From an uncultured Prevotellaceae bacterium (GTDB lineage Bacteria > Bacteroidota > Bacteroidia > Bacteroidales > Bacteroidaceae): DNA of 64,000 nt. The stretch covers positions 1 to 64,000 of the forward strand of contig CAMVIM010000008.1 of assembly GCA_947167515.1 (NCBI GenBank), written 5' to 3'. Shown in pieces: positions 48,750-57,652 of the stretch. The translations under genes and the position numbers were made by a program. The notes under the pieces were generated by a model. It had not been told where the DNA came from. It was given only the letters and a program-made list of their open reading frames with translations, and made no database searches. Within the stretch, counting starts at the first letter, position 1. The number at the start of each line of letters is the position of its first letter.

Positions 48750-51350
48750 TTATTGGTTGTTCTCTGGAGTGCCTGTGGCTTCTGGCATGTTACCGTCCGT
48801 CGTGTCGGGGGCTTCGGTGCCTTCCTCGTTCAGGTCTTCTGGTTCCTCGGAGTGCTCCACCACGCAGACAGAGCTGATGACATCGTTGCGCTTCTGGATG
48901 TCGATGAGCTTGACGCCCTGCGTGTTGCGTGAAGACTTCTTGATGTCAGCCACAGCCAGACGGATGGTCACGCCGCTCTTGTTGATAATCATGATGTCTT
49001 CGTCCTCGGTCACCTTCTTGATGGCAACGAGTTTGCCTGTCTTTTCGGTGATGTTGATGGTCTTGACACCCTTACCGTTGCGGTTTGTGATGCGGTATTC
49101 GCCGATGGTGGAACGCTTGCCGACACCCTTCTCGGAGAGTACCAGAATGGTTGGCATGTTGGGATAGAGTTCTTCGTCCGACTCGTTTTCTTCGGCGTTC
49201 TCGTCGTAACCTTCAGGCTTCGTGAGGGCAATCATGCCTATCACTTCGTCTTCCTCGTCCTCGTCAAGACGCATGGCCTTCACACCCGTGGCGCCACGTC
49301 CCATGTTGCGGACGGTGCTTTCGTTGAAACGGATGGCACGACCGTTGTGGTTGGCAATGAGGATTTCGTCCTTGCCGCTGGTCAGCAATACCTCTACCAC
49401 TTCGTCGCCTTCGTTCAGGTTGATGGCAATGATGCCGTTGTTGCGTGGACGTGAGTAGTTGACGAAGGCAGTCTTCTTGATGATGCCTTGGCGGGTGCAG
49501 AAGATGAGGTTGTGGCTGTTCACCCATTCTTCGTCGTTGATGTTCTCGATGCAGATGAATGCCGTCACCTTATCGTCGCTGTCGATGTTCAGGAGGTTCT
49601 GGATGGCGCGTCCCTTATCGGTGCGTGAACCCTCTGGGATGTTATACACCTTCATCCAGAAGCAACGACCCTTCTGTGTGAAGAACATCATCGTGTTGTG
49701 CGTGTTGGCAGGATAGATGAACTCGATGAAGTCCTTGTCGCGTGCCGTTCCGCCCTTCACGCCGATGCCACCACGAGCCTGTGTGCGGAATTCGGTGAGG
49801 GTGGTGCGCTTGATGTAGCCGAGGTGACTCACGGTCACGACCACCTCTTCCTTTGCATAGAACTGCTCGGGGTCGAAGTTCTCGCTGGCAGTCACATCAA
49901 TCTCCGTCTTACGCTCGTCGCCCCACTTCTCCTTCACTTCGAGAAGTTCGTCCTTCATCACCTTCTTGCACAGTTCTGGGTCATCCAGAATCTGCTGGAG
50001 GTATTCAATCAGCTTCATCAGGTCTTCATACTCAGCATGCAGTTTCTCTTGCTGCAGACCTGTCAGCTGGCTGAGTCGCATGTCCACCACATACTTTGCC
50101 TGTGGTTCATCGAATCCGAAGCGCTCCATCAATCGTGTCTGAGCCTCTTGTGGCGTCTTTGATGACTTGATGATTCGTACCACTTCGTCGATATTGTCGC
50201 TGGCGATGATGAGTGCCTCGAGCAGGTGTGCGCGCTCCTCTGCCTTCTGCTTGTCGAACTTCGTGCGACGAATCACCACATCGTGGCGATGGTTCACAAA
50301 GTAGCGGATGCAGTCCTTCAATGAAAGTTGCTTTGGACGGCGGTCGGCAATGGCGATGCAGTTCACGGCAAAGGTGCTCTGCAAGTCAGTCAGTTTGAAG
50401 AGTTTGTTGCGCACCACATTGGCATTTGCCTCACGCTTGATGTCGATAACGATACGCATACCCTCGCGGTCAGATTCATCGTTCACGTTGCTGATGCCGT
50501 CAATCTTCTTCTCGTTCACCAGTGCGGCTATCTTCTTGATGAGTTCCGACTTGTTCACGTTGTAAGGAATCTCGCTCACGATAATCTTATCGTGCGTTCC
50601 CTCTGTCTCAATCTCCGTCTTCGAACGCACCACGATGCGACCGCGACCTGTCTCGTAAGCTTCTTTAATGCCATCCACACCACAGATGATACCACCCGTT
50701 GGGAAGTCAGGACCTTTGATGTACTGCATCAGATCGAGGCTTGTCAACTCTGGGTTGTCGATGTAAGCCACACAACCGTCAATCACCTCGCTCAAGTTGT
50801 GAGTAGGGATGTTGGTGGCCATACCGACAGCGATACCTGTGGCGCCATTCACCAAGAGGTTGGGGATGCGGGTTGGCAATACGGTTGGCTCCTTCTCCGA
50901 GTTGTCGAAGTTGTCCACCATATCCACTGTTTCCTTGTCGATGTCCTGCAGCATTGCCTCGCCAAGCTTGCTCAGACGAGCCTCCGTGTAACGCATGGCT
51001 GCTGCACCATCACCATCCACGGAACCGAAGTTACCCTGTCCGTCCACCAGCGTGTAACGCATGGCCCAAGGCTGAGCCAAACGAACGAGTGCGCCATATA
51101 CAGACGAGTCGCCGTGTGGGTGCAAGTGACCGAGCACGTCACCCACGATACGGGCACACTTCACGGTTGGCTTGTCTGATGTGTTGCCGTGCTTGTCCAT
51201 CGAGTAGAGGATGCGTCGGTGCACGGGCTTGAAACCGTCACGAACTTCAGGAAGGGCACGAGCCACAATGACTGACATCGAGTAGTCGATGTAGCTCTTC
51301 TTCATCGTCTCGTTGATTTCAACTTTAATGATTCTGTCTAAATCTTCCAT
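48750..51350 (-). CDS. gyrA: DNA gyrase subunit A
   Basis: An 866-residue protein that cuts and rejoins DNA in the gyrase A2B2 complex. Catalytic Tyr is at 121 (AMRYTEARL). The quinolone region is HPHGDSSVYGALVRLAQ (S82, S83, G86). The GyrA box is QARGGIG (the Bacteroidota form). The acidic C-terminal tail (EEPEDLNEEG) is normal. Position 86, usually Asp or Glu in other bacteria, is Gly here. Promoter at 51452-51459. Confidence 0.95.
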   Translation of the reverse strand: MEDLDRIIKVEINETMKKSYIDYSMSVIVARALPEVRDGFKPVHRRILYSMDKHGNTSDKPTVKCARIVGDVLGHLHPHGDSSVYGALVRLAQPWAMRYTLVDGQGNFGSVDGDGAAAMRYTEARLSKLGEAMLQDIDKETVDMVDNFDNSEKEPTVLPTRIPNLLVNGATGIAVGMATNIPTHNLSEVIDGCVAYIDNPELTSLDLMQYIKGPDFPTGGIICGVDGIKEAYETGRGRIVVRSKTEIETEGTHDKIIVSEIPYNVNKSELIKKIAALVNEKKIDGISNVNDESDREGMRIVIDIKREANANVVRNKLFKLTDLQSTFAVNCIAIADRRPKQLSLKDCIRYFVNHRHDVVIRRTKFDKQKAEERAHLLEALIIASDNIDEVVRIIKSSKTPQEAQTRLMERFGFDEPQAKYVVDMRLSQLTGLQQEKLHAEYEDLMKLIEYLQQILDDPELCKKVMKDELLEVKEKWGDERKTEIDVTASENFDPEQFYAKEEVVVTVSHLGYIKRTTLTEFRTQARGGIGVKGGTARDKDFIEFIYPANTHNTMMFFTQKGRCFWMKVYNIPEGSRTDKGRAIQNLLNIDSDDKVTAFICIENINDEEWVNSHNLIFCTRQGIIKKTAFVNYSRPRNNGIIAINLNEGDEVVEVLLTSGKDEILIANHNGRAIRFNESTVRNMGRGATGVKAMRLDEDEEDEVIGMIALTKPEGYDENAEENESDEELYPNMPTILVLSEKGVGKRSTIGEYRITNRNGKGVKTINITEKTGKLVAIKKVTEDEDIMIINKSGVTIRLAVADIKKSSRNTQGVKLIDIQKRNDVISSVCVVEHSEEPEDLNEEGTEAPDTTDGNMPEATGTPENNQ

Positions 51351-51451
51351 TGATTATTGTTGATTGTGTTTTTTTAGTTGCTGTCTTTTGTTTTTGAGTG
51401 ATGATTGATTGTTCCAGCGTTTTCTGCGCTATATATATTAAATATGTGTAC

Positions 51452-51459
51452 AAAGTTAC
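51452..51459 (-). promoter_or_regulatory. gyrA promoter -7 element
   Basis: TAACTTTG read leftward, about 100 bases before the gyrA start, giving a fairly long leader. Confidence 0.5.
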
Positions 51460-51484
51460 CGATTAAAGTTGGAACAAACAAAAA

Positions 51485-51508
51485 AAGAACGGTTTTTTAA
51501 CCGTTCTT
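51485..51508 (-). terminator. terminator between kdsB and gyrA
   Basis: AAGAACGGTT and AACCGTTCTT form a 10-base stem with a TTTT loop, with T-rich sequence after it on the minus strand. Confidence 0.8.
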
Positions 51509-51672
51509 AAAACAAAAAACCTCTAATTCGGCACGAAAGAGGCTCATTTTGCGATTCTCGATTCATTTTCGAGGGGGAGTCGAGTCGTGTGGCCTATGCC
51601 CTCAGAGGGGAGAAATAGGGCTATTTCTCTTGTGAAGGTGGTTTCTTGTGGAAACAGTTTGTCTTGTAGGGG

Positions 51673-52434
51673 TTATTTCTCTTGTGAGAGTTTCTGCAAG
51701 AACTTTTCCGCTCTTTCCAAATCTTCGGGTGTGTCGATGCCGATGGTTTCTATTTCGCTGATGCCCACCTTGATTTTGTAGCCGTTCTCCAACCAGCGGA
51801 GTTGTTCGAGCGATTCGGCGAGTTCGAGGCTGGATTGGGGCAGGGAGGTGATTTCCTTCAGCACCTGGGCACGATAGGCGTAGAGGCCGATGTGCTTGTA
51901 GTAGGTGTGGCCGCTGAGCCATTCTGCTTTGTCCTTGCCGCGTGTGAAGGGGATGATGCTGCGCGAGAAGTAGAGGGCTTCCATCCGCTTGTTCACCACC
52001 ACTTTGGGTGAGTTGGCGTTTTCGAGGGCTGCAAAGCCATCTTCGGGCTTGAAGGGCTTGACGAGGGTGGCGATATCGACGCTCTCGTCGTCGAAGCATT
52101 GGCGGATGGCTTCCAGTTGCTGCGCTTGGATGAAGGGTTCATCGCCTTGTATGTTCACGATGACATCGAAGCCGTCGCCTACTTTTGTGAAGGCTTCGTG
52201 CACTCGGTCGGTTCCGCTCTTGTGGTTCACGCTGGTCATGACGGCCTTACCTCCAAAGGAGAGGACGGCGTTCATGATGCGGTCGTCATCGGTGGCAACG
52301 ACGACATCGTCAAGCACACCTTCCACTTGGCGATAAACTCTCTCGATGACGGTCTTTCCGCCAAGCATGGCAAGCGGCTTGGCGGGAAAGCGGGTGGAGG
52401 CGTAGCGGGCGGGGATAATTCCGATGAATCGCAT
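51673..52434 (-). CDS. kdsB: CMP-KDO synthetase
   Basis: A 253-residue cytidylyltransferase that activates KDO for lipopolysaccharide. The start is MRFIGIIPARYASTRFPAKP, and NIQGDEPFIQ and ETIGIDTPEDLERAE are the family signatures. Minus strand, between PBP1A and gyrA, separated from the latter by a terminator. Confidence 0.95.
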   Translation of the reverse strand: MRFIGIIPARYASTRFPAKPLAMLGGKTVIERVYRQVEGVLDDVVVATDDDRIMNAVLSFGGKAVMTSVNHKSGTDRVHEAFTKVGDGFDVIVNIQGDEPFIQAQQLEAIRQCFDDESVDIATLVKPFKPEDGFAALENANSPKVVVNKRMEALYFSRSIIPFTRGKDKAEWLSGHTYYKHIGLYAYRAQVLKEITSLPQSSLELAESLEQLRWLENGYKIKVGISEIETIGIDTPEDLERAEKFLQKLSQEK

Positions 52435-52531
52435 GGGGGTAATGGGGGTGGTGATGGGGTTAATGGGTTTGATGGGGGGTGGGGAGGATGGGTTTTATGG
52501 GGTTAATGGGCTTTATGGGGTTAATGGTTGG
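52435..52531. repeat. imperfect ATGGGGTTA-type repeats
   Basis: The gap between kdsB and PBP1A consists mostly of variations on ATGGGGTTAATGGG, most regular at 52496-52530. A similar 9-base unit occurs inside the CHC2 primase gene (about 19707-19771). Confidence 0.6.
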
Positions 52532-54946
52532 TTAGAAGAATTCTTCGTCGTATTGGACGGGGTCTTCTTCGATGGGGTGGAGGACGGATTCTGCACTGGG
52601 CAGATCCATCAGGTCGTTGTCGCAGGGTTTGTAGTCCTCGGGGATGTCGAACTTGTCTTTTTCGCTGATGCCGAGGAGTTTGCTGTTGTAGATTTTGCGC
52701 ATCAGCTTGCCGAAGATAGGCAGGGCGGCGCGGGCACCTTGGCCGAATGCCATGCTGCCGAAGTGGATGTCGCGGTCTTCACCGCCCACCCAGCTGGCTA
52801 CGACCAGTTTGGGGCAGAAGCCGATGAACCAACCGTCGGCGTTGCTGTTCGTCGTACCTGTCTTGCCGCCCAAGTCGCCTGTGATGTGGTAGGCTCCACC
52901 TCGCAGCGCGCGACCCGTACCAGAGTTGATGACGGCCTTGAGCATGTCAATCATCTGCCATGCTTTTTCTTTCGATAGCACCTCGTTCATGCGTGGTGAG
53001 AAGTGGGCGATGACGTTGCCTTCAGAGTCTTCGATGCGGGTGACGAGCATGGGCGAGTAGTGGATGCCCATGCCTGGGAAGATGGTGTAGGCGCTGGCCA
53101 TTTCGCCTACGCTCACATCGCCCGAACCCAGCGCGATGGTCAGGTTGGGTTGCATGGTGTAGGTGGAAATCTTCAGCTGGTCTCTGAGGAAGTTGATGAA
53201 GTTCTGCGGGCGGATGAGGTTGAGCAGATAGACGGAGGCGTGGTTGTTGGAGTGGGCGAGTGCTGACTTCAGCGGCACCATGCCGAGTGCGCCTCCCTTG
53301 GGTGTCCATCCTCCGTAGCTTTTGGGGCTTGCGTTGACGTAGTCGCAGGGGGTGAATCCCTGGCTGGAGAGTGCGAGGGAGTAGAGGAGGGGTTTGATGG
53401 TGGAACCCACCTGGCGGTGTCCGCCGCCCAGCACGTTGTCGAACATGAAGTGCTCGAAGTCCAATCCTGGCACGTATGCCTTCACTTGTCCGTCGGCAGG
53501 GTCGATGGCGCATACGGAGGCGCGCAGGAACTTCTTATAATACATGATGGAGTCGCGTGGTGTCATGCGTCTCTCTATCATGTCCGGCTCGTCGTAGGAT
53601 TTGCCGTATTTGAACAGGCGCATATCGAGTGGGGTGTTGAATGCCCGCATGATTTCCTCGTCGCTCATGCCGTCGGCCTTCATCACGCGGTAGCGTTCGC
53701 TCTGACGCACCGAGCGGTCGATGATTTTGTTCATCTTCTCGACGGTCATCTGCTTGTAAGGTCCCGTCTTTGAGTATTGTATTTCTCGTTCGAAAGCGGG
53801 TTGCAGGTATTGTGCCACATGCTCAAAGAGGGCTTCTTCTGCCATTTTCTGCATGCGTGTGTCGATGCTGGTGTAGATTTTCAGGCCATCGGTGTAGATG
53901 TTGTAGTGCGAACCGTCCTTTTTTGTGTTCTTGTTGCACCAGCCGTATAGCGGGTCGGTTTCCCACGAAACGGAGTCGTCGTGATATTGCTGTCCCTGCC
54001 AGGAGGCGTACTGGCTGCGTTCGGGTCGTTTTGCCATCATGATGCGGCGCAGGTATTCGCGGAAGTAGGGTGCTGCACCTTCCTTGTGGCTGGTCACCTT
54101 GGGTTTAGGCAGGAGCGACAGCGGCTGGCTTGCCACTTCGTTCATCTGTGCCTGTGTGATGTAGCCTTCCTTCACCATCTGTCCCAGCACCACGTTGCGG
54201 CGTTCGCGGCAGGTTTCGTTGGGGATGTAGGCACCGTTCTCGTTCCTTCGGTAGGGGTTGTAGAGCGAGGGGTTTTTGCACATGCCCACGATGGTGGCAC
54301 ATTCGTTCAGGTTGAGGTCGATGGGGTTCTTGCCGAAGTAGGTGTGGCAGGCGTTCTTGATGCCCACGCCCATGTAGAGGAAGTCGAAGTAGTTGAGGTA
54401 CATCGTTATGATTTCCTCCTTGGTGTAGTAGCGTTCCAGCTGCACGGCGATGAACCACTCGATGGGTTTCTGCATCATGCGCGCCCTGTCGGTGTGAGCC
54501 ACGTCGGAGTAGAGTTGCTTGGCCAGCTGCTGTGTGATGGTGGAGCCGCCACCGGCGCTCTTCTGTCCCATCATGAGTCGCTTCACGACCGCACGTCCGA
54601 TGGCCTTCATGTCGATGCCTGAATGCTCGTAGAATCGGGCGTCCTCGGTGGCCACCAGTGCATTCACGAGGTTCTCGGGCAGAGAGTCGAAGGGCACCAT
54701 CACGCGGTTCTCGCTGGCGTAGCTCCATGTGCCTATCAGCTTGTTGTCTGACGAATAGACGCGTGAGGCGTACTTGTTGATGGGGTTCTGCAAGTCGCTG
54801 ACAGGAGGCAGTTTGCCCAGCCATCCCTGCGAGATGGCAAAGACACTGAAAAACATCAAAAAGATAATGATGGCCGTGAAAATCCACCATCCCTTGATGG
54901 CTTTGTTCACGCTTGATGTATCATCTGTTTTCTTCGTAATACCCAT
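52532..54946 (-). CDS. penicillin-binding protein 1A-type (bifunctional)
   Basis: An 804-residue class A PBP. TM helix at about 20-43. The glycosyltransferase (60-250) has EDARFYEHSGID, GGSTITQQLAKQLY and FDFLYMGVGI. The transpeptidase (400-740) has STIK (serine nucleophile), SNN and KTGTTNSNADGWFIGF. The tail is acidic and short. Builds peptidoglycan from the inner membrane. It precedes kdsB on the minus strand, about 97 bases apart. Confidence 0.94.
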   Translation of the reverse strand: MGITKKTDDTSSVNKAIKGWWIFTAIIIFLMFFSVFAISQGWLGKLPPVSDLQNPINKYASRVYSSDNKLIGTWSYASENRVMVPFDSLPENLVNALVATEDARFYEHSGIDMKAIGRAVVKRLMMGQKSAGGGSTITQQLAKQLYSDVAHTDRARMMQKPIEWFIAVQLERYYTKEEIITMYLNYFDFLYMGVGIKNACHTYFGKNPIDLNLNECATIVGMCKNPSLYNPYRRNENGAYIPNETCRERRNVVLGQMVKEGYITQAQMNEVASQPLSLLPKPKVTSHKEGAAPYFREYLRRIMMAKRPERSQYASWQGQQYHDDSVSWETDPLYGWCNKNTKKDGSHYNIYTDGLKIYTSIDTRMQKMAEEALFEHVAQYLQPAFEREIQYSKTGPYKQMTVEKMNKIIDRSVRQSERYRVMKADGMSDEEIMRAFNTPLDMRLFKYGKSYDEPDMIERRMTPRDSIMYYKKFLRASVCAIDPADGQVKAYVPGLDFEHFMFDNVLGGGHRQVGSTIKPLLYSLALSSQGFTPCDYVNASPKSYGGWTPKGGALGMVPLKSALAHSNNHASVYLLNLIRPQNFINFLRDQLKISTYTMQPNLTIALGSGDVSVGEMASAYTIFPGMGIHYSPMLVTRIEDSEGNVIAHFSPRMNEVLSKEKAWQMIDMLKAVINSGTGRALRGGAYHITGDLGGKTGTTNSNADGWFIGFCPKLVVASWVGGEDRDIHFGSMAFGQGARAALPIFGKLMRKIYNSKLLGISEKDKFDIPEDYKPCDNDLMDLPSAESVLHPIEEDPVQYDEEFF

Positions 54947-54985
54947 ATCTTACTTAAAACTGAAAAATCCTTTTGCTTTTGTAGT

Positions 54986-54994
54986 GCAAAGTTA
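54986..54994 (-). promoter_or_regulatory. PBP1A promoter -7 element
   Basis: TAACTTTGC read leftward, 40 bases before the start at 54946. Confidence 0.55.
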
Positions 54995-55146
54995 CGAAGA
55001 TTCACATATAATACAAAAAGAATACCCCCTTTTTTGCGGAAAACCCCAAAAGCTTTGGCGTGAAAAGGGTGATTTGCGAAAAATGGCGAGTTTTCCTCTT
55101 GGCTTTCTTTGAAAAATGTGGTGCCGTTTCTGTGAAAATGCCAACG

Positions 55147-55294
55147 CCGTTGCCTCTGTGAGCTTTACGCCGTTGCCCTCGTGAGCTTTACGTCGTTGCC
55201 CTCGTGAGCTTTACGCCGTTGCCGTAATTACATTTACGTCGTTGGCGTAATTACGTTTACGTTGTTGCCGTAATTACGTTTGTGTCGTTGGTGG
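55147..55294. repeat. six and a half tandem copies of a 23-base unit
   Basis: Units start near 55147 and repeat every 23 bases to 55284, then a partial copy. The first three read CCGTTGCCCTCGTGAGC... and the next three CGTTGCCGTAATTACGTTTA-like. A related unit occurs at 34793-34814 and, reversed, at 17210-17232. No gene lies in 54947-55515 besides the promoters listed. Confidence 0.75.
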
Positions 55295-55463
55295 AAATGG
55301 GGTTCGGGCATTGTGAAAAAAAGGATTTTCCCGTTCTCGGCGATGCCGTTTTGGCACATGAAAAAAAGGGCGTATGCGCTCTAAAAAGCCGAGGAAAGGA
55401 CGATGAATGATAAAAAAAAGTGAAAAAAGTGGAAAAATATTCGTTCTGTTAGAAAAAAGTCCT

Positions 55464-55472
55464 ATATTTGCA
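55464..55472 (+). promoter_or_regulatory. promoter -7 element of the CMD-family gene
   Basis: TATATTTGC. It overlaps the first ATG of the longest frame (55468), so the later ATG at 55516 is the true start. Confidence 0.6.
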
Positions 55473-55515
55473 AACTCAATTGAACAATCGATTATTGTAT
55501 AACGAAAAGAATAAC

Positions 55516-56304
55516 ATGGCCATGAAAGAAATCATGATTAGCGACTATGCGCGCCAGCAGATTCGCAAGCTTTTCTCACAGCGCAACTCCGTCAACACGC
55601 TCAAACGCGATCCGGAATTGACACAGATTTTCGATAACTTTGCCTTCGACGAGGCTCTCAAGCTCACCGAAGAGCCAGTGCTGGAAAAGACGCGGTGCAT
55701 GTGCATCCTTGCCAGCACCATCGGCTGCAATGCCATGCGCCAGTTTAAGGTGTATGTGGATGTGTGTCTCAATGTGGGCGTGAAGCCACGTGAGATTCGC
55801 GAAGTCATCTACCAGACAGTGCCCTACGTGGGCTTCTCCAAGATGATTGACTTCCTCCTTGAAATGAACGAGGTGTTTGAGGATAATGACATCAAGCTGC
55901 CCCTTGACAATCAAAGCACAACGACCATCGAAAATCGCCGCGAAAAGGGACGTGAATACATCGACGGCATCTTCGGAGCTGGCACAGCAGAGCAGATGGA
56001 GAAGAATGCGCCCAAGGGACAGGAACACATCATTGAGTTCCTCGAAAGCTACTGCTTTGGCGACTTCTACACCCGCAACGGCATCGACATGCAGCACCGC
56101 GAACTCGTCACCTTCTGCCTCCTGGCATCGATGGGTGTTGCACAGCCACAGCTCGAAAGTCACGGATTCGGCTGCAAGAACATGAAGATTAGCAAGAAGG
56201 AAATGGTGGCGGTCCTCACGGGCATGCTGCCTTACATCGGCTTCCCCAAGACGCTCAACGCCCTCACTGCCGTCAACAAGGCTTATACGGAGGATGAGGA
56301 ATAG
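55516..56304 (+). CDS. carboxymuconolactone decarboxylase family protein, duplicated domain
   Basis: Start at 55516 (MAMKEIMISDYARQQ), 262 residues. Two CMD/AhpD-like halves: residues about 50-115 (CNAMRQFKVYVDVCLNVGVK, then VPYVGFSKMIDFL) and about 190-255 (ELVTFCLLASMG...VLTGMLPYIGFPKTLNAL). The usual CxxC redox pair is not seen in either half, so peroxidase-like thiol activity is doubtful. Similar proteins are common in anaerobes. Convergent with the HAD gene. Confidence 0.88.
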   Translation: MAMKEIMISDYARQQIRKLFSQRNSVNTLKRDPELTQIFDNFAFDEALKLTEEPVLEKTRCMCILASTIGCNAMRQFKVYVDVCLNVGVKPREIREVIYQTVPYVGFSKMIDFLLEMNEVFEDNDIKLPLDNQSTTTIENRREKGREYIDGIFGAGTAEQMEKNAPKGQEHIIEFLESYCFGDFYTRNGIDMQHRELVTFCLLASMGVAQPQLESHGFGCKNMKISKKEMVAVLTGMLPYIGFPKTLNALTAVNKAYTEDEE

Positions 56305-56315
56305 TTCGCTGAAAA

Positions 56316-57125
56316 TTAGCTGAAAAAGCGCTCTAAAGCGATTGCAATGCCGTCGGCTTCGTTACTCTCTGTGACGAAGTCGGCGGCTTTCTTTGTCACC
56401 TCCTGCGCATTTCCCATTGCGATGCCCATGCCAGCAAACTGAATCATGCCGATGTCGTTGTAGCCATCGCCGAAAGCCATCAGCTCCTCACGTTTCAAGC
56501 CAAGATGGGCAAGGAGAGCAGAGAGTCCTTGCGCCTTCTCTATGCCTGTTGGCACCACCTCCAGAAAGAACGGTTCGCTGCGGTAGGCATCGGCGCGTCC
56601 CTGCAACTGAGGCACCATCTCCAACTCCAGCTGATGCAGCGGTTCGGGATCGCCCACAATCATGCACTTGGTGATGGGGTAGGTCACTTCGGCAAGAAAG
56701 TTTGGCACGGCGTGGATGGGCATGCGGTTGCGCATCGACGTGAACTGCACATAGGGGTTGTCTGCTACATCTGACACAATGTGGTCGCCCACATAAGTGA
56801 GAATGTGGAAGTCCCCCCTCTGGACACATTCGCAAAGATAGGGCAGCACGGCGGAGTCGAGCCTCTGGGCATAAATCTCCTCTTTCGTCGCCCAGTTGTA
56901 GATGCCCGCACCGTTGTAGCTGACCACAAAGCCTCCGAAGTCAGCCAGCCGCAGCGTGTTGGCATGGGGGGCAATGCCGAAGGTGGGGCGTCCGGAACAG
57001 ATGCACACCTTCATGCCCTGCTCCTGCACGCGGATGAGGGCTTCGAGTGTGCGGGGCGAGATGCTTTGGTCGCTTCTGACCAAAGTGCCGTCTATGTCGA
57101 TGGCAATGAGTCGATACTTCATCAT
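56316..57125 (-). CDS. HAD superfamily Cof-type phosphatase
   Basis: About 269 residues (start 57125 or 57122). HAD motif I is IDIDGTLV, motif II the ICSGRP Ser, motif IV GDGYNDIGMI. The large cap is Cof-type, as in sugar or flavin phosphatases (YbjI, YidA). Substrate cannot be told from sequence. The next gene to the right is divergent. Confidence 0.9.
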   Translation of the reverse strand: MMKYRLIAIDIDGTLVRSDQSISPRTLEALIRVQEQGMKVCICSGRPTFGIAPHANTLRLADFGGFVVSYNGAGIYNWATKEEIYAQRLDSAVLPYLCECVQRGDFHILTYVGDHIVSDVADNPYVQFTSMRNRMPIHAVPNFLAEVTYPITKCMIVGDPEPLHQLELEMVPQLQGRADAYRSEPFFLEVVPTGIEKAQGLSALLAHLGLKREELMAFGDGYNDIGMIQFAGMGIAMGNAQEVTKKAADFVTESNEADGIAIALERFFS

Positions 57126-57196
57126 GAAAACTGTAAATTTGATTGCAAATTAACAAAAAAGAAGTGAAAGAGGCGTTATGTTTGTCGTTTTTGTTT

Positions 57197-57205
57197 TACT
57201 TTTGC
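57197..57205 (+). promoter_or_regulatory. promoter -7 element of the small exported protein gene
   Basis: TACTTTTGC, about 22 bases before ATG 57227; it rules out the earlier start at 57143. Confidence 0.55.
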
Positions 57206-57226
57206 AAAAAAATAGGAGAATATACG

Positions 57227-57640
57227 ATGAAGAAAACCTTTTTTATGTTCATTTTCATTCTTGTGGCCTCGATGCAGTGTTGGGCACAGGAGCAGTTTGC
57301 GGGTGCATGGAACTGTGAGGCACTGAAGGCCTCGTTGGTGATGGATTTGATGGAAAAAAGCATCCCGCTGAAAGACTTCGACAGCGACGAGGATACGTAT
57401 GGCTATGTGAAAGGTCAGCTGAACGGCACATGGGTCATCCTGAAGGTGAAGAAACTGGAGGGGAAAAAGGCGCTGGTGCGCATGGTGAGCGACATCGGCT
57501 ATGATGCCCAGGATGTGGAGTTCCGCCTGCTGGATGACGGAACGATGGAGATGAGGCTGGTGGGCGACCAGGTGATGAAGACTATCGATAAGGGAAAGTA
57601 TGTGAAGATGCCCAAGATGGTGGTGTTCAAGAAAAATTGA
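57227..57640 (+). CDS. small exported protein, unknown
   Basis: ATG 57227 after AGGAGAATATACG, giving 137 residues. Signal peptide FFMFIFILVASMQCWAQ. The rest looks like a small beta-barrel (GQLNGTWVILKVKKLEGK; LLDDGTMEMRLVGDQVM), lipocalin-like in feel. No family recognised. The helicase gene follows 12 bases later. Confidence 0.8.
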   Translation: MKKTFFMFIFILVASMQCWAQEQFAGAWNCEALKASLVMDLMEKSIPLKDFDSDEDTYGYVKGQLNGTWVILKVKKLEGKKALVRMVSDIGYDAQDVEFRLLDDGTMEMRLVGDQVMKTIDKGKYVKMPKMVVFKKN

Positions 57641-57652
57641 AAAATTGAAGTT

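Larger units (their letters stand above)
51351..51672. other. intergenic region between kdsB and gyrA
   Basis: No gene is seen. It contains the gyrA promoter (51452-51459), the terminator (51485-51508) and an unremarkable GC-richer stretch at 51540-51670. Confidence 0.6.
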
